Assembly: GCF_037975245.1 (NCBI RefSeq)
Contig: NC_092575.1
Coordinates: 23,415,841 to 23,479,840 of the forward strand
DNA length: 64,000 nt
Direction: 5' to 3'
Origin: Apostichopus japonicus
Lineage: Eukaryota > Echinodermata > Holothuroidea > Aspidochirotida > Stichopodidae
In this document: in pieces, positions 10,150-20,400 of the stretch
How positions within the stretch are numbered: the stretch's first letter is position 1
Layout: each line of letters opens with the position of its first letter
The notes under the pieces: generated by a model
Told to the model about the DNA's origin: nothing
Database searches by the model: none
Seen by the model: the letters and a program-made list of their open reading frames with translations, nothing else
Position numbers and translations under genes: made by a program

Positions 10150-10352
10150 TTTGAATTATACCGTATTTGCATACCGACTTTGGAGTATACCGTATTTGCA
10201 TACCGTCTTTGCATTAAACCGTATTTGCATACCGTCTTTGGATTATACCGTATTTGTATACCGTCTTTGGAGTATACCGTATAACCGTCCTTGGAGTATA
10301 CCGTATTTCCATACCGTCTTTGGAGTATATCGTATTTGGAGTATACCGTATA
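10150..10352. repeat. Minisatellite, about 29-bp unit
   Basis: Imperfect repeats of a unit like TATACCGTATTTGCATACCG followed by TCTTTGGAG. About seven copies, diverged towards the right end. Confidence 0.9.
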
Positions 10353-10846
10353 CACAATCATTGGAAATGTTTATTACTTATCTTTAAAAACTTTCAAACA
10401 GTTGTTTGGAATACAAGGCTCTCTCTGTTAGAGAAAAATGTTTACCTACAAATATGAAAAAAATATTTCTATAATCCATTGCAAAGAAAATTAATCTACT
10501 CTATCATGTCTCCAGCTCCAGAGAGAAACTGTATAGGTTTTGGAACATATTTTTTCATGCCAATGTGATCAATTGTGACGATGAAAGGAATGATATGTTT
10601 TATCTTTGAAAAAGACGATATTTCATTGAAGTAACGAGTTTTCACACAGCATGCTGTAGGACAATAGATTTATTGTACAATTTGGTATTATATATTATAT
10701 GAGAAAGTGAATGATATATACTGTTTAGTAAGTGCTCATTATTATTATGATCATTTTTTTTCATTACTTTTGTTTTCCTTACCATTCGTTGTATATACAT
10801 GTACATACTGATATATGGTGAACAAGTAAAAGAGTGAAAAACAAAA
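10353..10846. other. Intergenic stretch, nothing recognised
   Basis: AT-rich, with no open frame that has splice-site support, no repeat structure and no RNA gene that I can see. Confidence 0.5.
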
Positions 10847-11036
10847 ATTCGACGTTTTCACCGCCGCGGCCCGTGTTCGATTCCCGATATGGGAAATCAT
10901 AAGTCTATTTATTTCATTTATTTTCTGAGCGGATACGGTTTCCTATAATATCTTTGACTAGCTCAGGTAGGAATGTTTTCCAACAATGTTCTTTAAACAG
11001 CATCATTGTTTGAACAAAACCAAAGGAGACTCTTTT
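10847..11036 (+). pseudogene. Orphan decayed tRNA-Glu unit
   Basis: About 49 nt of tRNA 3' part (anticodon arm remnant, CCGCCGCGGCCCGTGTTCG, TATGGGAA), followed by diverged array spacer (CGGATACGGTTTCC, ATATCTTTGACTAG) to about 11036. The 5' half of the tRNA is lost. It marks an older extent of the array or a transposed unit. Confidence 0.85.
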
Positions 11037-11102
11037 AGTAGCGTTTAACTTTATTTAACCAGCACACAGTTACCGTACACCATATAGCAGGGGTTTCCTA
11101 AC

Positions 11103-12190
11103 CAGTGGCGGCGGAACCGGGGGGGCTTGGGGGGGCTCAGCCCCCCCAATAAAAAAGTTGAGGGGGCAAATGCATGATAAGCCCCCCCAATATTTACCAA
11201 GGCTCCGAAACGTACATCTGCCCATTTTTCAATGCATACTTGTCGATCTGTCCGATGCACACGTATACTCTATAGGTGTAATAATTTAAGTAATTGCTGG
11301 GGGACCCTCGGCCCGTCCCTTGGCTATAGACCACATTGTCACCCCAATCGCGTCTTCACGCCCCGTGAAAAGTGGAAGCAGTGAGTGTGAGTACCGGTGA
11401 GCGTAACACAACTTCGTCTTAGGCCAATGACTTGCCTCATTTCAGCCAGTTCTCCAACATCCCCTTACTTAGTGGTGGATCGAGCGTCCATATATACAGT
11501 CAGGGGCGGATCCCCCCCCCCCCCCTGACGGACTCAAATGGACTGCTGGCGCCCTTTTCAGCTTTTCACTACTTTTTACTTATTCGCGATTTTTGACTAT
11601 TTTATTGCGCTCTCATATACCTATTGACATTTGTCATATTCTGTCGGTGTATTTTCCGACAAAATGGCGACGACACCTATTTATTCTTCGTTTATCTGCA
11701 AATTAGCAAGGCCCCGGAAAGGGTCATTTCCTGCAATCTCGGGACTATCTTTACTCAAAAATTTTCTGTACGCTCCGCGCCAACCTGTGGTGGCGCTCCG
11801 CTTAGATAGTGTCGAAAGCGCCCCTACAGACCATTCTTGCCCCCCCCCCACCAATACCCCTAGCCCCGCCACTGCCCTTACTACACTCAAAAACGTCTTT
11901 GCGAGTACACTAAAAGTAATAGCAACTCTCTTAAAACACCATCGAATATACAAATTACAATGTTTTTACAGACTTAACGTGCAATCTGAGAAATTGCAGG
12001 CTTGAGACACATATTTTAGGGCCAGGTATTCGCAGCATAAAACACTCGGGAAGTGCCGTTTCCGGTCATCTGGGGGTTTGAAAAAACCCAAAATTTTCTT
12101 GTACGCTCCGCGCCAACCGATGGTGGCGCTCCGCTTAGATAGTCTCCACACATTAGCCCCCCCAATAATTTTTCCGTTCCGCCGCGCCTG
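11103..12190. mobile_element. hAT-type non-autonomous element (level 2), perfect 8-bp target duplication
   Basis: Ends CAGTGGCGGCGGAACCGG and (reverse complement of right end) CAGGCGCGGCGGAACGG form an inverted repeat. The direct repeat TTCCTAAC lies immediately outside (11095-11102 and 12191-12198). 1088 bp with no transposase frame. It is inserted a few bases inside the left end of the outer element. Confidence 0.88.
11470..11874. mobile_element. hAT-type MITE (level 3), perfect 8-bp target duplication
   Basis: Begins TAGTGGTGGATC (consensus C replaced by T) and ends CCCCGCCACTG, with the direct repeat CCCTTACT at 11462-11469 and 11875-11882. 405 bp. A segment at about 11765-11812 (ACGCTCCGCGCCAAC, GGTGGCGCTCCGCTTAGATAGT) also occurs in the enclosing element at about 12103-12143, so the two families share internal sequence. 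Confidence 0.87.
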
Positions 12191-12535
12191 TTCCTAACTG
12201 GGGTGCATGAACACCCAGGGGGTGCGTGAGTCCATCCCAGGGGTTCGTGAGACGTTTCTGAAGGTCAAAACTAGAGTACTTTTTGTTGAACTAAAATCTG
12301 ATGTATCATATAATTTAGAAATGTACAAAAGTCGTACCTATCGACAAACTCTTTTCGCGTTCCATACGCATATGTTGCCATAGTAGTATCGTACCGTGCA
12401 TTTTTCATTACAGCACTGTTATGCGCTTTACAGTATAATAACGACTCAGATCGTGTCTCGAAAAGTTGGGGGTTCGTGGACAACTCTGACATCCACATGG
12501 GGGTTCGTGGGGGGATAAAGTTTAGGGAAACCCTG

Positions 12536-13490
12536 TCAAATAGAGTAAGATCTAGATTTGTAACTACGGACAGTGGTAAAATTTGGAAGCCGGTTAAGCT
12601 CATTTTTAAGGTACTTAATTGGGCAATAATACATTGGGCCCTGCAGTGTGCCAAACAGAAATTGCACAATCGGGGTTTTGAAAGTGATGGACGGGCAATA
12701 TCATGAAGAAGAAAAACTAGAATGGGCTCGATCCAACACTTACACGGCAGAATGAAATGTTCAAAATTGATGTTTGACAACACCAATTTCGATACTTTGT
12801 TCATAGTCAACTTTAACCGATCGAACGTATTAATTTTTTACGGAATTTACACAGCTCAACTCTGAAATTTCATGGTTCATCAAAGTGCAAATTAAGGTCA
12901 TAAAATATCATCTGTATATGGTTGTTGTTTATCAAGAGATGAAAAAGTGATAAAAAAGAAAGGAAATTAAATAAATAGATTGTCATGATGTTGTGTACCG
13001 TTGCCAGAAATCATGGTGTTCCATAATCCTCAATTATGGCGCTAGATAAAAATCTACAAGACCACCATCACCAGAGCCGATGGCTCTCATCCGAATTGAA
13101 GAGTAATGATAACTTCCGCTGAATATTGTGCGATATTGACTATCATAAAGTGTCATCAGACACTGGTAGTGGGGAGGGGAAGTGGGAGGGGGAGGGGGAG
13201 ACTGCAAAATTCGCCAGAAAATAACATGCAATTCCGTAACATTTCGTGACTGCCTTTCCACGTCGCTCATACAAGACAAGGTTTGTCACCTTCACTCTTC
13301 ACAACTCTAGAAATGTCAAAGTCATATATGTATCATGCACATAGTACATAGAACCATGCACATAAACCGTGCATATATTAACATGCACAAAGTCATGGAC
13401 GTGTCATGCACATAGAAATCTTCAGAATGATAATGGCTGCTTCCAAAGTCACTTACACAGTGCAGGGCAGATCCAGGAAGGAGTATGAAG
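12536..13490. other. Intergenic stretch, no gene supported
   Basis: A minus-strand open frame of 179 codons (12271-12810) crosses the end of the hAT element into this stretch. It has no recognisable domain and is not called. At 13320-13420 the motifs CATGCACATA and CATATATGTATCATGCACA recur loosely. Nothing else seen. Confidence 0.5.
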
Positions 13491-14061
13491 GATCGGTAGG
13501 GACCAGGAGGGACCAGGAGGGACCAGGAGGGACCAGGAGGGACCAGGAGGGACCAGGAGGGACCAGGAGGGACCAGGAGGGACCAGGAGGGACCAGGAGG
13601 GACCAGGAGGGACCGGGAGGGACCAGGAGGGACCGGGAGGGACCAGGAGGGACCGGGAGGGACCAGGAGGGACCGGGAGGGACCGGGAGGGACCGGGAGG
13701 GACCGGGAGGGACCGGGAGGGACCGGGAGGGACCGGGAGGGACCGGGAGGGACCGGGAGGGACCGGGAGGGACCGGGAGGGACCAGGAGGGACCAGGAGG
13801 GACCAGGATGGACCAGAAGGGACCAGGAGGGACCAGGAGGGCCAGGATGGACCAGGAGGGACCAGGAGGGACCAGGAGGGACCAGGAGGGACCAGGAGGG
13901 ACCAGGAGGGACCAGGAGGGACCAGGAGGGACCAGGAGGGACCAGGAGGGACCAGGAGGGACCAGGAGTGATCAAGAGGGACCAGGGGGACCAGGGGGAC
14001 CAGGAGGGACCAGGAGGGACCAAGGGGACCAGGAGGGACCATGAGCGACCAGGAGGGACCG
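13491..14061. repeat. G-rich 10-bp minisatellite
   Basis: About 56 tandem copies of GACCAGGAGG with a second form GACCGGGAGG. From 13501 to 13840 the phase is exact. The two forms alternate at about 13611-13680, and the GACCGGGAGG form is pure at about 13681-13780. A 10-bp unit has no stop in any frame, so long meaningless open frames appear on both strands. The G2-3 runs could form quadruplexes on the plus strand. Confidence 0.98.
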
Positions 14062-15477
14062 GGCCCCTTCATCTGGTTTGTTAGTTTGGAACCAAGTATT
14101 TAGTTGCAAACATAATTTGTTTTTTAAAACGAAGTGCTTAGTTGCAAAATTAAGCAGTATTTGCGAGGGTATACCTTACTTTTATCAGATGTTGTCTTTA
14201 TACACAGCGGTTTCGGTATAGACCGAGATTTGTTTCCCGGACCCTCTCTTCCGATAAATCTTTGATCCATCGCTGCACTTCTTATGTACAAAATTAAATC
14301 AATAGGATGTCCATATGACAAGGTCGTTTTCAAAGAATATTTTTTCCTAAGGTTTCGTAGTAAGATAGACTCAAGACTCAACTACATGATTTAATTTTGA
14401 AGAAAAACGAAAGCGTTCTAAACGGAGTACCAACGATTTCCCTAGTAAGTGTGACGCTTTTGTCAACAACTGACATCACAAGAATCAAATTTATACATTC
14501 TTTAACGGCGCCCTCGTTTAATGTTCTTGTACTATGATTGCTTTAGTATTATTAATAAGAAACATGAATTATAGACGAATTCATTTGAAAAGACGGAAAA
14601 TATTCTCATTTTTATTTTATTTTTCCCCATCAGATCTGTATATATAACACTTGCATAGATATAAACTAGATGTACACAAAGTATTTTAAACGTCATTAAA
14701 TATCAAACCAGTATACCAGACAAGTGCAGACGCGGTCTGTAGTTCACTTTCTTTCGAAATATCGTTATATACATTAATTACGAAAATAATGAATAGGAAG
14801 CATATTAAAAGCTTGAAACTGTTGAAAAACAAAAATATCATAACACATGCAAGATGAAAATGAATAATTTAAAACTTAGATATGTAATATTTAAAAGGAT
14901 AAAACTTATATCGTCATATTGGAGTATTTTAGGGATGGGGGAAGGGAGGGGAAATTTGGTGTTCTATAGTAAGAAGTTATATGTAGAATTCTCATATTCA
15001 ATACATATTGTGCCACATTATAGAACTGCTCATGTAAAACTCAAAACACCGACTAGCATTGAGACCATTTAAATATGTTTTCTATAGGTTAAATATTACA
15101 TTATATTCAATATCAAATTTATTTCTCAATTCATTTTGTGGTTCTGATTACAAGTCAGTCAATTTGTCTTTTGTAAATCTTCTCCAGAGTACCAGTTTAT
15201 GTAAGCTGCATAATTGACAACTCATATACCCCCTCTCTCTCTCTCTCTCTCTGCATAGTGCTTTATATAAATAGCGCCCTCTGTTTTTCAAAGGACGCCC
15301 TCTCTATAGAACTGATTATTGGATTCATTCCTTTTATTGATAATGATACTGAGCACCACACAAATCGTTTTTATCTATAAGGTTATGACGATCACTGCTA
15401 TATAAATATGAGTAAAAAGTAAAAATAATGAAAGTATTTTGTCACACACAAAGTTGTTGAATATTCCTCCGCGACGA
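14062..15477. other. Intergenic stretch 3' of the nicotinic receptor gene
   Basis: AT-rich with a (CT)n run at 15232-15252. It should contain the receptor's 3' UTR at its right end. No other gene seen. Confidence 0.6.
15333..15338 (-). promoter_or_regulatory. Possible polyadenylation signal of the nicotinic receptor gene
   Basis: AATAAA on the minus strand, about 140 bp beyond the stop codon at 15478. Position is plausible; cleavage site not identified. Confidence 0.35.
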
Positions 15478-15717
15478 TCAAGCTGACGGTGTAGTGACCG
15501 ATGAACTCGAGTTTACTGTCGGATAAATATCCCAGTAAGTATCCTCAGAGACAATGATTGGTTCTTCCCAGACTTGTTCTGGATACTGGCCAGGTTTCTC
15601 CCATAAAGAAGGCGGTTGGATGAAGATGTAAATAGTTCCGACAAAAACAACGACAGTGAATATATACAACAGTAGGCGATCAATGACTAAACCGACGTAC
15701 CTCCACTCTTCCTCCAC
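15478..15717 (-). CDS. nAChR exon 6: M4 and C terminus
   Basis: Begins VEEEWRYVGLVIDRLLLYIF, the conserved pre-M4/M4 motif; ends in a Ser/Thr-rich extracellular tail and TGA. Acceptor TTCAG at 15718. Confidence 0.95.
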   Translation of the reverse strand: MEEEWRYVGLVIDRLLLYIFTVVVFVGTIYIFIQPPSLWEKPGQYPEQVWEEPIIVSEDTYWDIYPTVNSSSSVTTPSA

Positions 15718-17413
15718 CTGAATTCAAATAGGGCGTAAAAGAGAACAGATATTAGCCTCTGACTATGATATAAATAGATTCAAACAGTGTTTATAATGAC
15801 ATGGACAAGCAGATATATGTATGAGTCTCAACAAAAAAACTGCGACACACAAACATCTTATCCCGATGAACTTCCCTAGTTTTTGGATGTTTACCTGGGC
15901 ATGGGATGTCGTTTATTCGCGAGTGAATGTTATGGAGGGGGGTTATAAGGGGATTTGCATTGCAAGAAGAAATAAAGAAATTGGGATACCATGCTTGAAA
16001 GAGAGAGAACTGGGGAAAGTAAGAAGCAGAAATAGTTATAGAGAGATTTTACTAACCTCGTCAGCCTCGTCCGCGTCTTCTAAGTTTTTGACGATCGATT
16101 TAATAGCAGCAAAAATGTTCTTGCAATGTCTTTCTGATGATGATGTAGGCTCATCCTCGTCGTCGCTGGAGTCGCCTCGAAAGGTGATTGGATGACTACT
16201 CTCGGAGTCACGCCCTTCAATCTCCTCACGTAACGATGACGTCATGGCTACCTCTATTTTAGAGTAAGGTCTTCCATTGGGTTTAATACCAATGGGCATA
16301 TTTTCATCCATGCATGCAAAGCTGTATGGAATGTTGTATTTTCTCATCGCCTCTTTCTGCAATTTTCTCTTCAACTTCTTCTCTTTGTGCTCCGCGAGTA
16401 CTTCCGGTCTCTGCATGAGTAAAACTTTGGGTAAAATGTCCAAGAAAACTTTACGGATCCACTGCGGCATCGTGTGACTGAGAATGTTACGAAAATGTAA
16501 ATTGATGGTAACGACTGTGGCGACTATGGAGAGGCTGACGGCACCCATGGTGAAGAGCATATATTTCCCGATTAACGGTATCGTTTTCGATGTCGGTGGC
16601 ACGATAGACGGTATCAGCAACAGGAACACGATGAGAGCCAGTAACACAGAGATGGAGAGAGTGATTTTCTCTTGGGCATCAGATGGGAGATAAAAGACAA
16701 GCAGCGTCATGAATGAGATTAAAATGCACGGAATGACTAGTGTGATGACGTAGAAGAGAGGGTTCCGCTTCAGGATGAAATAAAATCGGATATCGATGTA
16801 AGTCTCTTCACAACAAGGATATTTAATCTCAAATCTTCGGACCGGGGTATTCTTAATCTCCCATTCTCCGTTTTCACGGTAGTTTTCTCTTCCGACTTGA
16901 TCATCAAATGGTAAAAGTTCCATCACCGCGCCGTCGTACGTCCAGGAGCCAAACTTCATGTAACAAGTTTGCAAGTCGAATGGAAAATGTTCGATGTCGA
17001 TGTTACACGATGATCGAAAATTGGCTGGCGGTTTCCATTTCACGGTACCGTCGTACATTACCGTCGCACTGTTAATAACGTCTACATCATAGCTGCCGTC
17101 AGCACTGAAATTAAAGTAATGTAGTATAGCATATTAGAAATACCCTTAATGTACTGTGAAAGTCACCTAAGATTTTACTCTCAACCCCAGTTCCCTTATA
17201 TCGAGACTGTAACCACGTATGATGATATTTACCATTACTGTATCCACCGTATCTTCTTGTGACGTCAGACGGTGTCAAACCGAAATATGTACTACGTATA
17301 GTACCTAGTAGACGGCTGTAATACGCATGCTCGGACCAGCTTCCATTTGACCACGATCTCGAAACGTGGACTAGCTGGACTTAAAATATGAAACTTTTAA
17401 CTGTTTTTAACAG

Positions 17414-17483
<70 letters not shown>

Positions 17484-20400
17484 TCTGTCAGGAGGGAGGT
17501 GAGGTACTGACTTGACAGTTAAATATAACATACTGACATTTTGACCAAAAGGCGATGTAATTCACAATTTTATGCATTCGCACGAAGTTTACTCATGCAT
17601 GCTAAGCAGGTACAATTTAGTAATATCCACCTATACAGACTTAGTTTTAATGACTTTATCGGTCATGACATTCCAAGAAATCAAATGCGTTTATCGTTCC
17701 TTTCTGATCATATCCTGAACAGATCTCATTCATCGTGCAATGAAACAATTTAAACCTGTCTAGAGTAGATTTCTTTGACTGTCAATAATCGAAATGGTGT
17801 GATCTCTCAGATCTTTGGAAATAACGTTCAGGTTCCAACATGATACACATCCGCTTATCTTTTCCTGATTTGCGTAAAGGTTATAGGTCATCAAATTCCA
17901 TGACGTCAGTATTATGCGCAGTGTCCATGTTGCAGTGAAATGCCCTGTGTATTGTTTTTGTGTAAAGTAACGAACGTTCTATACTTAAAAAAGAATAACG
18001 AAATGTCAGAATTTAAAGAAATATCTTACAGAGATGACGTACAAATACACACATTGATCCAACTATTGTATATCATAACTTGTTCCGTTGTTTGAATAAG
18101 AAAAAGTTGAAATTCAATTTATTTGAGAATGGACATTATGCAATAATTTGAAACAAACTAGAGTTCCCTATATACGAACCAGGTATGAAACTCCCGACGT
18201 TAGTTGCTGTTGGGTTTTTTTTTTCTCTTGTTTTTATTATTAAAAGAAACATGAATAATGATGAGCAATATCACGTCAGATTACTAACGTGACTTACGTG
18301 AGTCATATCAAGTTAGATGACTTACGTAACTTACGTGAGTCATATCACGTAAGATGACTTACGTGAGTCATATCACGTAAGATGACTTACGTGAGTCATA
18401 TCACGTAAGATGACTTACGTGAGTCATATCACGTAAGATGACTTACGTGAGTCATATCACGTAAGATGACTTACGTGAGTCATATCACGTAAGATGACTT
18501 ACGTGTGTCATATCACGTAAGATGACTTACGTTACTTACGTGAGTCATATCACGTAAGATGACTCACGTGACTTACGTGTTGTAAAGGACTAAGTCTGGT
18601 TTCCACAACTGATCAATCGGTATTTTCATTTGCGTGATGCCTTCATATTCATCAGGATTCCAGATAAGTTTACTGTCATTCCATTCCTGCAACAAACAGT
18701 AACATGAATATTCATTGTATGTAAATATATTTCTTTATATTCTCTTTCGTAATAATTGTGACGAATTTCCTGTTATTTTTTACTCCGGGGTTCAAAACTA
18801 GGACCCTGTTGGGACCTCTGGTCTGAAACTAAATAGCCTTTATTAGCCTCTTCTCAGTTGGGATTAATCGATTCATCATATATAACAGAATCAGGAAACT
18901 TGCTTCATTTTCTTTGTTCTTCCCCTATTTTTTTTTTGTATTATATTTTATCTCGTTAATTTCGGATATCTTTTACCTGTCCAATATTAATAAACTCACC
19001 TGGTTAACCCAAACACTTGTGACCATTAGTTGGTTTTGTTCGTCCTGCAAATAAGGATAAAGAATAAACGGTTTGTGAATTCGGCACGCCAAAGTTTTCA
19101 ACCCAGGTCGAGACATAAACAAATCAGCCCACCATCGTGTACCAATCGTGTAAGAGGGCCATTAGGCCCTAAGCTTGAGTACACTACCAATTTGCGCTAT
19201 ACATTGCGCAATCTATAGGTAATGCGAGGGTTTTGGATTCTCTCTGGCCCTTTGCTCCAATCCATGTTTCTCTCTGGCCTTACCGGAAAATTAAGTACCC
19301 TGATTTTCACAGACAATCTAGCTGTTCGAACACCAGGGTAAAAAAGGTCCATTGGAATACAGCGAGCCGTAGCTGGTATAGTCTGAGCCGTGGCGTAACA
19401 AATGACTTCAGTTCACCCCAACAAAATTAAAATGATTTAAATCTTCTATCTACAAGCGGACGTTTACAACAATGGATTGACAACTGATGTTTTGATGAAA
19501 ATGTCGTAAGGGTAGCTATGAAATGACACATTTATTAAGTCTGAGTATGAAACCAAAACCAGTGACCGATAGATGAGAAATTTGTTTACCGGCTTCTTCT
19601 ACATCATTCAGGAGAAATATGAACCAAATTAATATCAAACGGTCAGACAGCTTCCTTACTCAATTAGAGAGAGTGTTATTGTTACTGACTGAACTATGAG
19701 CGTGTAAGCGTAATGAAGCCGACAGGAAGAACGAATGAAGGATTCGATTATTCACATAAGAATATTAACAAGGGTTACGCGAGGGGGGTGGGGGGGGGCT
19801 TAGAGCAAATTGTATTGATTACCTGAAATGGTAACCTCAAGATGGTAATTTATGAAATAAAGTGCAAGTGGATGTGGAATAAACTGATGGAATACACAGG
19901 CGTGTGGATGTGCATACAACACCCCCACCCCCCCCCCCCCAATTGTAGGTGTAAGCAACACATTTTCGAGGAAACCTAATAACAAATATATTTTATAGCT
20001 TGAATATGCCTCAGAATGCAATATTTAACGTATATTTTTTTTCCAGTCGAGGAGCACACCCCCCCCCCATATTTCACCCCTACATAACAGTCGCCTTCAA
20101 CAACTTCAGAGCTGCAGCCCCTTCTTGTTTTGATTCTTGACCACCCTCTCACCCATGAACCAAAAGACAATACTTTGCTTGGGTTTAAATTTGTTTAATA
20201 TATCATTTCAAAGATCTGGCGAGGCAAACTGCAGTTTCTTCTTGGGAATGTTGACAAAACTAAAGTCAGTTAAAGGCATATAGCCTCAGTTTATACCCAC
20301 ACGGTCCATCTGTCAACAATTTTACCAACTAATATTCAGAGTCTCAGGGGTAGTAGGTAAGCTCTACCTCCCCCCCCCCATCCCCCCCTCCCACCCCACA

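Larger units (their letters stand above)
11088..12535. mobile_element. Outer hAT-type non-autonomous element (level 1 of a nest)
   Basis: The left end CAGGGGTTTCCTAAC and the reverse complement of the right end CAGGGTTTCCCTAAAC form an imperfect terminal inverted repeat of the CAGNGGTT type known from hAT elements. Flanks CCATATAG (11080-11087) and TCAAATAG (12536-12543) agree at 6 of 8 positions, as expected of a decayed 8-bp target duplication. It is split by the element at 11103-12190. No transposase was seen. Confidence 0.7.

Noticed and set aside
12271-12810. Minus-strand open frame of 179 codons
   Set aside because: It straddles the end of a hAT-type element and its unique flank, has no recognisable domain, and I found no splice support.
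13322-14072. Three open frames of 207-233 codons (Gly/Pro/Arg-rich) at the 10-bp minisatellite
   Set aside because: A 10-bp unit without stops opens all frames on both strands; no start context, splice sites or homology beyond the repeat.
15821-16693. Plus-strand open frames over nAChR exon 5
   Set aside because: They are antisense shadows of the receptor exon.
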